From positions 1 through 7,890 of the forward strand of contig PKYJ01000155.1 in the NCBI GenBank assembly GCA_003132605.1: a stretch of 7,890 nucleotides of DNA. The letters are read 5' to 3'. Position numbers and translations under genes: made by a program. This document shows positions 1-7,890 of this stretch, one piece after another; positions within the stretch are counted from its first letter, which is position 1, and each line of letters begins with the position of its first letter. The notes under the pieces were generated by a model. That model was not told the origin of the DNA and did no database searches. It worked only from the letters and a program-made list of their open reading frames with translations. This DNA comes from Peptococcaceae bacterium (GTDB lineage: Bacteria; Bacillota; DSM-12270; Thermacetogeniales; Thermacetogeniaceae).

Positions 1-2
1 CC

Positions 3-242
3 GTCTATCTGGTGTGCGACTGCCTGGTCGTTCCCGGCCGGGTGGGGGATACGGTTTCCCTGATCGCCCTGGGGAACGGGGCAGCGGGAGTCAGCCTGGA
101 CGGGTTCCGGTATCCGCTGCGTGAAGCCGTCCTGGATTACCGCCGGCCATATACCATGTCCAACGTCATTGTCGAACCCGATCCGAGCGTCCGGGTAGCC
201 TCCGGAATCTTGGCCGTCATTCACTACCTGCAGCCGGTGTGA
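3..242 (+). CDS. thiN: Thiamine pyrophosphokinase, C-terminal part (5' end outside window)
   Basis: The reading frame is open from the window edge and ends at TGA 240-242, giving the last 79 residues of a protein that is usually about 210 residues long. Thiamine pyrophosphokinase transfers pyrophosphate from ATP to thiamine in the cytoplasm, giving the cofactor thiamine diphosphate. The visible part fits the C-terminal thiamine-binding beta domain: a GDTVSLIAL strand, then GVSLDGFRYPL, the family's (M)SN motif in YTMSNV, and a final ASGILAVIHY strand resembling the ESGxLLVI ending of ThiN proteins. No signal peptide or membrane segment is expected or seen. The catalytic N-terminal domain lies upstream and cannot be checked. 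The next gene begins 141 bases later, so co-transcription is uncertain. Identification rests on remembered family motifs; the fold and C-terminal position agree well. Confidence 0.8.
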   Translation, partial: VYLVCDCLVVPGRVGDTVSLIALGNGAAGVSLDGFRYPLREAVLDYRRPYTMSNVIVEPDPSVRVASGILAVIHYLQPV

Positions 243-371
243 ACCTCCTCCGGCACGAGGCCAGAGGCTTCTCATTTCATCGGGAGCTGCCCTGCCAGGA
301 CAGGGTCTTACGCTCTCTCGTGAGCTACAGCACCACGTTTCCACTATTCTGCCTACAGCAGCAATTGAGAC

Positions 372-376
372 AGGAG
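372..376 (+). promoter_or_regulatory. Ribosome binding site of the hisD-like gene
   Basis: AGGAG lies 7 bases before ATG 384, a strong Shine-Dalgarno match that fixes this start. No convincing sigma-A promoter could be placed in 243-371. The only structure seen there is a 5-bp hairpin, CCCTG 290-294 with CAGGG 301-305, which has no T-run. Confidence 0.75.
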
Positions 377-383
377 AGACAAC

Positions 384-1664
384 ATGATTACTTTGAAAGC
401 GGTCCGCGGATCGGGCAGGGTCAGTGACAACATTCAGGAGATCGTGGGCGGTATCCTGGAAAAGGTCAGGAACGAGGGCGACCAGGCCATATGCGAACTC
501 ACGGAGCGCTTTGACGGGGTCGGGCTGAGCAAACTGAGGGTCCCCCATGAAGCCTTCAAAAAGGCCTATGATCAGGTTTCCCGGGAGACTATCAGCAGTC
601 TGGAATTCGCAGCGGAACAGATCAGGTATTTTGCAGAGCAGCAACTGCAGTGCCTGAAACCACTGGAGTGCCAGCACATACCGGGGGTCACGCTCGGTCA
701 CCGGCTGATTCCCATCCAATCATGCGGGGCCTATGTTCCCGCCGGGCGCTACCCGCTGCCGTCAACAGCGCTGATGTCCACCATCCCCGCCAAAGTGGCG
801 GGCGTGGAGCGGGTGGCCGCCTGTTCACCCCCATCCCGGGAGTACGGGACGATTCACCCGGCTGTCCTGGTGGCCATGGACATGGCCGTTGTCGACGAGG
901 CCTATTGTATGGGCGGGGCACAGGCCATCGCTGCCTATGCCTTTGGAACGCAGAGCGTTCCCAGGGTCGACATCATCGTGGGACCCGGCAACAGGTTTGT
1001 CACCGAGGCCAAGCGCCAGGTCGGGGGTGCTGTCGGCATCGACATGCTGGCCGGGCCGAGCGAGACGCTGATCATCGCCGACGATACCGCTCCGGTCCGG
1101 TTGGTGGCCGTCGACCTGCTCTCGCAGTGCGAGCACGATCCCAACTCCCTGGCCATCCTGGTCACCACCAGCCGCAGGTTGGCCGAGGAGGTGCAGAAGG
1201 TCATCCAGGAAGAGTTGAAGACGCTTGGAACGGCGGCACTGGCCGGCCAGACCTGGGAGGACAACGGGCAGGTCATCCTGGCCGTTTCCCTGGATGAGGC
1301 GATCGAGATATCCGACAGGTTTGCCCCCGAGCACATCCAGGTGATGACCGCCGGCGACGACGAGGTGGCGGCCAGGCTGCGCAACTACGGCTCGCTGTTC
1401 ATCGGCCGGCACGATCCGGTGCCATTCGGCGACTATGTCTCCGGCCCCAACCACACCCTGCCCACCGGCGCCACTGCCCGGTTCAGCAACGGGATCTGGG
1501 TGGGCACCTTTATCAAGGCGTCTACGTACGAGAGGGTGACTGCGGAGGGCGCCGCCACCCTGGCGCAGTATTGCTCGCACCTGGCCGGCGTGGAAGGACT
1601 GCTGGCGCATCAGCGTTCGGCTGATCTGAGGCGGGTGTTCCTTGCGCCTAAAATGAAGAAATAG
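384..1664 (+). CDS. hisD: Histidinol dehydrogenase family protein (HisD or HpsN-like paralogue)
   Basis: The protein has 426 residues, the normal family length (about 430), and starts at an ATG with a strong ribosome binding site. HisD oxidises L-histidinol to L-histidine in two NAD-dependent steps using a zinc ion. All key residues are present at a constant offset from E. coli HisD: Gln248 and His251 in SQCEHD, Asp350 in FGDY and His409 in EGLLAH as zinc ligands, the Glu316-His317 catalytic pair in APEH, Glu404, Ser226 in AGPSE, and GPGN at 200-203. Two stretches are less typical of true HisD: CGAYVPAGRYPLPSTALM (114-131) and NGIWVGTFIKASTY (369-382) recall the HpsN branch, which oxidises 2,3-dihydroxypropane-1-sulfonate. 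No other his gene is nearby. Membership of the family is sure; the substrate is not. The last 55 bases overlap the oppositely oriented antiporter gene. Confidence 0.85.
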   Translation: MITLKAVRGSGRVSDNIQEIVGGILEKVRNEGDQAICELTERFDGVGLSKLRVPHEAFKKAYDQVSRETISSLEFAAEQIRYFAEQQLQCLKPLECQHIPGVTLGHRLIPIQSCGAYVPAGRYPLPSTALMSTIPAKVAGVERVAACSPPSREYGTIHPAVLVAMDMAVVDEAYCMGGAQAIAAYAFGTQSVPRVDIIVGPGNRFVTEAKRQVGGAVGIDMLAGPSETLIIADDTAPVRLVAVDLLSQCEHDPNSLAILVTTSRRLAEEVQKVIQEELKTLGTAALAGQTWEDNGQVILAVSLDEAIEISDRFAPEHIQVMTAGDDEVAARLRNYGSLFIGRHDPVPFGDYVSGPNHTLPTGATARFSNGIWVGTFIKASTYERVTAEGAATLAQYCSHLAGVEGLLAHQRSADLRRVFLAPKMKK

Positions 1665-2950
1665 GCGATCGGCAGTATATATATGAAAAATGCATAGGGG
1701 ATGTATCCCGCAGTGCCTACATTCAGGACTGTTGTGGGCATGAGGGCGGCGATGTTCCAGGGGATAATGGCGGAAAGGATAATTCCGGAGTTTTCAAGGT
1801 CTAAAGCCAATTGATAGCTGTCGAGGTCGTTGTAGCAGTCTTTCACAATTTCTTTGGTCATAACGACGGACATCGTTTGGCTGCAGCCAAAGGCGGCGGT
1901 GATCACGCTGACTACGGAGGTCGCTCCAAACAGCTTATGCCTCGACAGGCGCCTGCTTAAAAGCGTATTTTTCAAGCCATCGAACATTTTTATTCCTTCA
2001 AACAGGCCGGCCAGAGAGCAGGAGACGAATATCACCAGGCAGACTTCGAGCATGGAAACGATACCCCCGCCCGCAATGATTTTTTGCAGTTGGCCAGGGG
2101 TATTGATGCGGAACCCGAAAATAATATAGTGAATTACCTGTTGCCACTGATGGTTTTGGAAAAGCATGCCCAGAACGGCAGCCGAAAGGATGCTGATCAG
2201 GATGGAGATATCGATGTTTACCCTGCATAATGACAGGATCAGGATGATAATGGTCGGCAGCAGCATGATGAACTGAATGTTGAATGTTTTTAGAAGTTCA
2301 CCTGCTAGGCTGTTATTTATGGCGCTCAATGGATGGCACACAGATAGCGTGTAATAGAAAGCCAATGACAGCAACAGGGGAAGTACTGCTGAACGAAGCA
2401 TGTTCTTGATATTGATAAATATGTTTGTTTTGGTCAAGTTCGCCACTAAATAGGCGCTCGAAGACATCGGAGAGCACCTGTCTCCAAAATAAGCGCCTGC
2501 TATAATGGCTCCGGCTATTATATTCAAGTTCGCATGGCCGCTCCTGGCAATGATCATCAGGGGGATGCCCATGGTGCTTACTGTTCCGAAGGAGGTGCCG
2601 ATCAGGAAAGAGGTCAGGCAGCAGATAACAAATACGGCCAGGGCAAAGGTGTAGGGCATTAGAGGCGTCAGGCGCAGGCTATAGTAAACTATGGTCGGTA
2701 TCGTGCCGGCGGCCATCCAGATGCCGATAGCCGCCCCGATCAGAATCAATATTCTTAAAACAACAAAGGATTGTCTGCCTCCGTTAAAGGACATTCTGGC
2801 GATCTCGTTTAACGTATAGCCCTTTTTCAGCGAGATTAAGGCGAACAAAACCCAGCAGGTGATTAACGTGTAGCCGATAAATATATTTCTGAACACGCTG
2901 AATATAAGAAGGCAGAAAGAGATCGGCAATCCTATGTATATTTCCATCAT
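1610..2950 (-). CDS. nhaC: NhaC-family Na+/H+ antiporter
   Basis: The protein has 446 residues and is almost entirely hydrophobic, with about 10-12 membrane segments and a short cytoplasmic tail. NhaC-family carriers exchange Na+ (or, in relatives, organic acids such as malate/lactate) for protons at the inner membrane. Family hallmarks are GAAIGIWMAAGTIPTIVYY (72-90), GTSFGT (118-123), AGAIIAGAYFGDRCSPMSSS (146-165) and an IPWN motif (396-399) after the LENSG helix. ATG 2950 is preferred: it has a purine-rich GAAGGG site just upstream (2955-2960), while the in-frame TTG at 2977 has none. ATG 2947 is equally possible. The gene is A+T-richer than its neighbours, and it is convergent with the hisD-like gene. 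Its last 17 residues (430-446) are read antisense to that gene's 3' end. Ion and substrate specificity cannot be read from the sequence. No operon partner is visible, and no terminator was found. Confidence 0.85.
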   Translation of the reverse strand: MMEIYIGLPISFCLLIFSVFRNIFIGYTLITCWVLFALISLKKGYTLNEIARMSFNGGRQSFVVLRILILIGAAIGIWMAAGTIPTIVYYSLRLTPLMPYTFALAVFVICCLTSFLIGTSFGTVSTMGIPLMIIARSGHANLNIIAGAIIAGAYFGDRCSPMSSSAYLVANLTKTNIFINIKNMLRSAVLPLLLSLAFYYTLSVCHPLSAINNSLAGELLKTFNIQFIMLLPTIIILILSLCRVNIDISILISILSAAVLGMLFQNHQWQQVIHYIIFGFRINTPGQLQKIIAGGGIVSMLEVCLVIFVSCSLAGLFEGIKMFDGLKNTLLSRRLSRHKLFGATSVVSVITAAFGCSQTMSVVMTKEIVKDCYNDLDSYQLALDLENSGIILSAIIPWNIAALMPTTVLNVGTAGYIPYAFFIYILPIAYFFILGARNTRLRSAER

Positions 2951-3199
2951 ATCGCCCTTCAGCTTATTTCTATTCAATCATATACCAAAGGGTTAATAAA
3001 TACATACCCATTTACAGAGAGGCACGAGGTTCAAATAACCGATATACAATTAGCGGCGCCTGCAATTCGCTCTCATCACCGTACCCTTTGCTGTGTCCGG
3101 GATGGCGACCTGGTCAGGGCTTGCTTATATACAAAAGCTCTACTTTATGTGAAAATAAGATCGATCCAACGGCCTTAAGCTCAGCCTCGACGTGCAGCC
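1665..3199. other. A+T-richer block carrying the antiporter gene and a gene-free upstream stretch
   Basis: Base composition falls sharply after the hisD-like stop and recovers near 3180-3200. By hand count, 2281-2340 has 25 G/C of 60 and 2881-2940 has 21 of 60, against 39 of 60 for 4441-4500 in gyrA. The block contains one gene (the antiporter) and about 250 bases (2951-3199) in which all frames are short or unrecognisable. No terminal inverted repeats, target duplication or transposase were seen, so it is labelled by composition only. Confidence 0.6.
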
Positions 3200-3478
3200 G
3201 TGCGCGCCCGCAGTCTGAGGCGAAGCATCAGAGCCTGCCATCATACTCCCCTGGATGCCCGGGAAGCCCCCGAGCTTGCCGCTATCATTCACATAGCCGA
3301 TGCGGTTTGCTTGACGATGGGAATCGGCCTTGGCGGCGACGGCCTGTATTATCCCTTTGTGGATCAGGCTCTTGCCCTGGTCGGGTTGGACGAGACAGAT
3401 CTGGAAGTGATCATGTCCGAACTGGCCGAACAGGTAGGCGACGAAGACATCTTTCAGTTGGAAAATCAATGCACCTGA
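3200..3478 (+). pseudogene. C-terminal remnant of an HDOD/HD-domain protein
   Basis: This frame encodes only the end of a larger protein. SLRRSIRACHHTPLDAREAP resembles the second half of an HDOD/HD domain, where xIxxHH precedes a proline-containing turn. It is followed by PELAAIIHIADAV, the GIGLGGDGLYYPF loop and LGL-like helices (ALALVGLDETDLEVIMSEL) typical of these C-termini. HDOD proteins are usually near 280 residues or more, so most of the domain, including its N-terminal metal or ligand site, is missing. The only upstream starts are GTG 3200, with no ribosome binding site, and an in-frame stop lies at 3176-3178. I therefore read it as a 5'-truncated relic rather than a working 92-residue gene. 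Its G+C-rich composition matches gyrA downstream, not the antiporter block upstream. Expression as a short peptide cannot be excluded. Confidence 0.6.
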
Positions 3479-3498
3479 GCATTTGACCGCCCCGGATG

Positions 3499-3527
3499 TT
3501 GAAGGCAAGAGTGGCAAGTGGTAAAAT
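3499..3527 (+). promoter_or_regulatory. Predicted sigma-A promoter for gyrA
   Basis: A -35-like TTGAAG (3499-3504) is followed by a 17-base spacer and a -10-like TAAAAT (3522-3527). The spacer ends in TGG, which gives an extended -10 element. Transcription would start near 3534 and leave a leader of about 50 bases before TTG 3583. This is consistent with gyrA having its own promoter after the relic gene. It is pattern recognition only. Confidence 0.5.
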
Positions 3528-3582
3528 CAGGTGGTTTTTTTAGACATTGTCATGATTAGTGGACAAGTGGGGGGTTGAGGCT

Positions 3583-6027
<2,445 letters not shown>

Positions 6028-6029
6028 TG

Positions 6030-6039
6030 TAGCGCGCTA
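6030..6039. repeat. Perfect 10-bp palindrome after gyrA
   Basis: TAGCGCGCTA lies 2 bases after the gyrA stop and reads the same on both strands. It could be an operator half-site arrangement or chance. It is not followed by a T-run, so it is not a terminator. Confidence 0.3.
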
Positions 6040-6043
6040 GCCC

Positions 6044-6091
6044 AAATGGCAGGGTTGCCTGCAGGTCCGGGGGCAGCTTCCTGTCATTTTT
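6044..6091 (+). terminator. Hairpin with T-run between gyrA and pdxS (terminator or attenuator)
   Basis: AAATGGCAGG (6044-6053) pairs with CCTGTCATTT (6080-6089) over 10 bp with one G-T wobble. After a two-base bulge, GTTGCC (6054-6059) pairs with GGCAGC (6072-6077), leaving a 12-base loop. A run of five T (6087-6091, the last two beyond the stem) follows. This has the form of a Rho-independent terminator for gyrA, although the free T-run is short. It ends directly against the pdxS ribosome binding site. Confidence 0.5.
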
Positions 6092-6104
6092 GGAAAGGAT
6101 GGGG
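6092..6104 (+). promoter_or_regulatory. Ribosome binding site deciding the pdxS start
   Basis: The purine-rich stretch GGAAAGGATGGGG ends 6 bases before GTG 6111. It sits on top of ATG 6099 and overlaps TTG 6090, so those upstream in-frame starts have no usable site of their own. Confidence 0.6.
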
Positions 6105-6110
6105 TTAACC

Positions 6111-6995
6111 GTGGAAGAGAAAGGAACCTGGAAGTTGAAGAAAGGCTTGGCGGAGATGCTCAAGGGCGGCGTGATCATGGATGTGACCACTCCCGAGCAG
6201 GCCAAGATCGCCGAGACCGCCGGAGCCTGCGCAGTGATGGCCCTGGAGCGGGTGCCGGCGGATATCAGGGCGGAAGGCGGGGTCGCCCGCATGGCAGACC
6301 CCGACGTTATTTTGCGGATCATGGACGCCGTTTCCATCCCGGTGATGGCCAAGGCCCGGATCGGGCACTTCGTGGAGGCCCAGATCCTGGAGGCCCTCGG
6401 GGTTGATTATATCGACGAGAGCGAGGTGCTCACCCCCGCTGACGAGTCGCACCACATCGACAAGAACCAGTTCAAGGTGCCCTTCGTCTGTGGCGCCCGC
6501 GACCTGGGCGAGGCCCTGCGGCGCATCGGCGAGGGGGCGGCGATGATCCGCACCAAGGGCGAGGCCGGCACCGGCAACATCGTGGAGGCGGTGCGCCACA
6601 TGCGCGCCGTGATGGGTGAGGTCCGGAGGCTGCAGAATCTGCCACCTGAGGAACTGATGGCGTCAGCCAAGAACCTGGGCGCCCCCTATGAGCTGGTCAA
6701 AGAGGTCGCCGCTCAGGGGATGCTTCCGGTGGTCAACTTCGCCGCCGGCGGGGTGGCCACCCCCGCGGACGCGGCCCTGATGATGCAGTTGGGGTCCGAC
6801 GGGGTCTTCGTGGGCTCGGGGATCTTCAAGTCCTCCGACCCGGCGGCCCGGGCGAAAGCCGTGGTGGCTGCGGTCACCTACTATAACGACCCGAAGATGC
6901 TGGCGGAGGTCTCCCGGGGGTTGGGAACGGCGATGCCCGGCCTGGAGTTGTCCACCATCACTCCGGAGGAGCGCCTGGCGGTGCGGGGCTGGTAG
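6111..6995 (+). CDS. pdxS: Pyridoxal 5'-phosphate synthase, synthase subunit PdxS
   Basis: PdxS is the TIM-barrel subunit of the DXP-independent PLP synthase. It condenses ribose 5-phosphate, glyceraldehyde 3-phosphate and ammonia into PLP, usually as a dodecamer decorated with PdxT. From GTG 6111 the protein has 294 residues, the family norm. Its residues then fall on B. subtilis numbering: Asp24 in GVIMDV, Lys81 in VMAKARIGH (ribose-phosphate Schiff base) and Lys149 in RTKGEAGTGN (second lysine). In-frame TTG 6090 and ATG 6099 would add 7 or 4 residues and lack good ribosome binding sites. LKGGVIMDVT near the N-terminus, VNFAAGGVATPADAALMMQL and the GSDGVFVGSGIFKS phosphate-binding region are all intact. 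It follows gyrA by 83 bases, across a hairpin, and precedes pdxT, so the pair probably forms one unit. Confidence 0.97.
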   Translation: MEEKGTWKLKKGLAEMLKGGVIMDVTTPEQAKIAETAGACAVMALERVPADIRAEGGVARMADPDVILRIMDAVSIPVMAKARIGHFVEAQILEALGVDYIDESEVLTPADESHHIDKNQFKVPFVCGARDLGEALRRIGEGAAMIRTKGEAGTGNIVEAVRHMRAVMGEVRRLQNLPPEELMASAKNLGAPYELVKEVAAQGMLPVVNFAAGGVATPADAALMMQLGSDGVFVGSGIFKSSDPAARAKAVVAAVTYYNDPKMLAEVSRGLGTAMPGLELSTITPEERLAVRGW

Positions 6996-7012
6996 TGCCC
7001 GCTTGGTGGGCA
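6996..7012 (+). other. Small hairpin right after pdxS
   Basis: TGCCCGC (6996-7002) pairs with GTGGGCA (7006-7012) with one G-T wobble and a 3-base loop, immediately after the pdxS stop. No T-run follows, so it is more likely an mRNA-stabilising or processing stem than a terminator. The rest of the pdxS-pdxT gap is purine-rich and contains AGAGGTC twice (7014-7020 and 7029-7035) but no clear promoter. Confidence 0.35.
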
Positions 7013-7102
7013 CAGAGGTCAAAGGCAAGAGGTCGGAAGTCCGCAAAAGGAAAAGAAAAATCAAAGCGTACTAACAAAAATCTGACATCCGGCTTCAGTT
7101 AT

Positions 7103-7110
7103 GGAAGGGA
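7103..7110 (+). promoter_or_regulatory. Ribosome binding site of pdxT
   Basis: GGAAGGGA lies 6 bases before GTG 7117 and 9 bases before ATG 7120, so spacing allows either start. Homology (MKVGVLALQG) favours the ATG. Confidence 0.6.
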
Positions 7111-7119
7111 TCGCATGTG

Positions 7120-7698
7120 ATGAAGGTTGGAGTGCTGGCGCTGCAGGGCGCCTTCCGGGAGCACACTGCAGCGTTTAGAAGCCTGGGGTGCGAATGCCTG
7201 GATGTGCGGACGCCGGGGGATGTGGCAATTATTGATGCCTTGGTGATCCCCGGGGGCGAGAGCACCACCATCGGCAAGCTGCTGGGCGACTACCGACTGC
7301 TGGACCCATTGCTGGAGCGGCTGCAGGCGGGCCTGCCGGCTTATGGCACCTGCGCCGGGGCGATCTTGCTCGCCCGGGAGATCGTCGACAGCGACCAGCC
7401 GCGCCTCGGCCTGATGGATCTGAAGGTGCGGCGCAATGCTTACGGGCGCCAGGTGGACAGCTTCGAGACATCACTGGCGATCCCCTGTCTGGGAGATGAG
7501 CCCTTCCCCGCAGTCTTTATCCGGGCGCCCCTGATCGAATCGGTGGGGCCCGGGGTGGGGGTGCTGGCCCGCTACAAGGACGGGGTAGTACTGGCCCGCC
7601 AGGGCCACCTGCTGGTCGGAACCTTCCACCCGGAACTGACCGGGGACCTGCGGTTGCACCGCTACTTCCTGGATTCGGTGGCAGGGGGCCGCAACTGA
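7120..7698 (+). CDS. pdxT: Pyridoxal 5'-phosphate synthase, glutaminase subunit PdxT
   Basis: PdxT is the class I glutamine amidotransferase that hydrolyses glutamine and channels ammonia to PdxS for PLP synthesis. From ATG 7120 it has 192 residues, the usual size. The N-terminus MKVGVLALQGAFREH is the family signature. The GGEST oxyanion-loop motif is at 45-49, the nucleophile Cys78 is in AYGTCAGAI, and the remaining triad residues His170 and Glu172 are in TFHPEL. RRNAYGRQVDSFE (104-116) is the conserved stretch involved in docking to PdxS. All catalytic parts are intact, so the complex should be functional. GTG 7117 would add one residue. The gap of 124 bases after pdxS is longer than in a tightly packed operon, but no terminator separates the two. 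The unit ends in a clear hairpin terminator. Confidence 0.97.
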   Translation: MKVGVLALQGAFREHTAAFRSLGCECLDVRTPGDVAIIDALVIPGGESTTIGKLLGDYRLLDPLLERLQAGLPAYGTCAGAILLAREIVDSDQPRLGLMDLKVRRNAYGRQVDSFETSLAIPCLGDEPFPAVFIRAPLIESVGPGVGVLARYKDGVVLARQGHLLVGTFHPELTGDLRLHRYFLDSVAGGRN

Positions 7699-7751
7699 GA
7701 AAAGCCATGCTTTCGGTCCTGATGTTTGTGTGGCGGGAATCAGCAAGCTGG

Positions 7752-7795
7752 AATTAGAGACCTTGTCACCATGGCGACGATGTCCCTAATTTTTT
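7752..7795 (+). terminator. Rho-independent terminator after pdxT
   Basis: AATTAGAGAC (7752-7761) pairs with GTCCCTAATT (7782-7791) over 10 bp with one A-C mismatch. Beyond a 1x1 internal mismatch, TTGTC (7763-7767) pairs with GACGA (7776-7780), leaving an 8-base loop. T residues continue to 7795. The site lies about 50 bases after the pdxT stop and before the next gene. Confidence 0.6.
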
Positions 7796-7805
7796 CTCTT
7801 GCTGG

Positions 7806-7814
7806 TGATATGAT
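7806..7814 (+). promoter_or_regulatory. Possible extended -10 promoter for the last gene
   Basis: TGATATGAT contains the extended TG and a TATGAT hexamer that matches TATAAT at five positions. No good -35 is present at 16-18 bases. Placed between the terminator and GTG 7845, it would give a leader of about 25 bases. Confidence 0.3.
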
Positions 7815-7844
7815 GGATTATATTTTTGACTGGAAGGGATAAAC

Positions 7845-7890
7845 GTGCGGGCAAGCAAAATACGGGTGGAAGAGGCTGTCGGCCGGGTAT
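7845..7890 (+). CDS. Possible molybdopterin-binding-domain protein, N-terminus only
   Basis: A GTG at 7845 has a strong GGAAGGGA ribosome binding site (7832-7839) 5 bases upstream and opens a frame that runs off the window after 15 codons (MRASKIRVEEAVGRV). The KIRVEEAVGRV start resembles MoCF-type molybdopterin-binding proteins of Gram-positive anaerobes, which begin in this style and share the domain of MoaB/MoeA. Fifteen residues are too few to prove it. The terminator and a possible promoter upstream suggest a unit separate from pdxST. That a gene starts here is well supported by the ribosome binding site; its function is a tentative guess. Confidence 0.5.
   Translation, partial: MRASKIRVEEAVGRV

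Noticed and set aside
243..383. T-box or riboswitch leader before the hisD-like gene
   Set aside because: No T-box-type conserved motif, no terminator with a T-run and only one 5-bp stem were found.
239..427. Open frame between thiN and the hisD-like gene
   Set aside because: It runs into the hisD-like start in another frame, has no ribosome binding site and no recognisable protein motif.
650..1610. Long open frames on both strands inside the hisD-like gene
   Set aside because: They are G+C-driven shadows rich in Arg, Gly, Pro and His, while the hisD frame carries the complete conserved family sequence.
3088..3517. Other frames overlapping the HDOD relic on both strands
   Set aside because: They have low-complexity Arg/Ser/Pro or unrecognisable translations; only the frame ending at 3478 shows family motifs.

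Overview
The window is ordinary bacterial chromosome. It is mostly G+C-rich (hand count 39/60 in 4441-4500) and uses GTG/TTG starts with purine-rich ribosome binding sites. The gene content (NhaC-family antiporter, HDOD-type HD-domain remnant, gyrA with alanine at the quinolone-hotspot serine, ribose-5-phosphate-dependent PLP synthase pdxS-pdxT, then a molybdopterin-binding-type gene) suggests an anaerobic Gram-positive of the Clostridia, Desulfotomaculum/Pelotomaculum-like. That placement is inference from gene content and protein flavour, not from any search.

Layout. Positions 1-242 hold the 3' end of a thiamine pyrophosphokinase gene (thiN). Positions 384-1664 hold a complete histidinol-dehydrogenase-family gene. 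Every catalytic residue is present, but no other his gene is visible and several motifs recall the sulfopropanediol-dehydrogenase (HpsN) branch. On the minus strand, 2950-1610 encodes an NhaC-family Na+/H+ antiporter in visibly A+T-richer DNA (hand count 21/60 in 2881-2940). It runs tail-to-tail into the hisD-like gene with a 55-base coding overlap. Positions 2951-3199 hold no gene I can support. Positions 3200-3478 are the C-terminal stub of an HDOD/HD-domain protein. Both ends of the A+T-rich block thus coincide with a disturbed gene, which suggests an insertion or rearrangement just upstream of gyrA.

From about 3499 onward everything reads rightward. A good sigma-A-type promoter precedes gyrA, followed by pdxS, pdxT and the first codons of a further gene. 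A large hairpin with a T-run lies between gyrA and the pdxS ribosome binding site and could terminate or attenuate readthrough. A second, longer nested hairpin with a T-run closes the pdxT unit, and an extended -10 element follows it.

Function. GyrA is the cleavage/rejoining subunit of DNA gyrase. PdxS and PdxT together make pyridoxal 5'-phosphate from ribose 5-phosphate, glyceraldehyde 3-phosphate and glutamine-derived ammonia. I see no CRISPR array, tRNA, rRNA, transposase gene or phage gene, and nothing that amounts to a new multi-gene system. The points worth a second look are the antiporter block and its broken borders, the identity of the HisD-like enzyme, the hairpin in front of pdxS, and the nested palindrome after pdxT.
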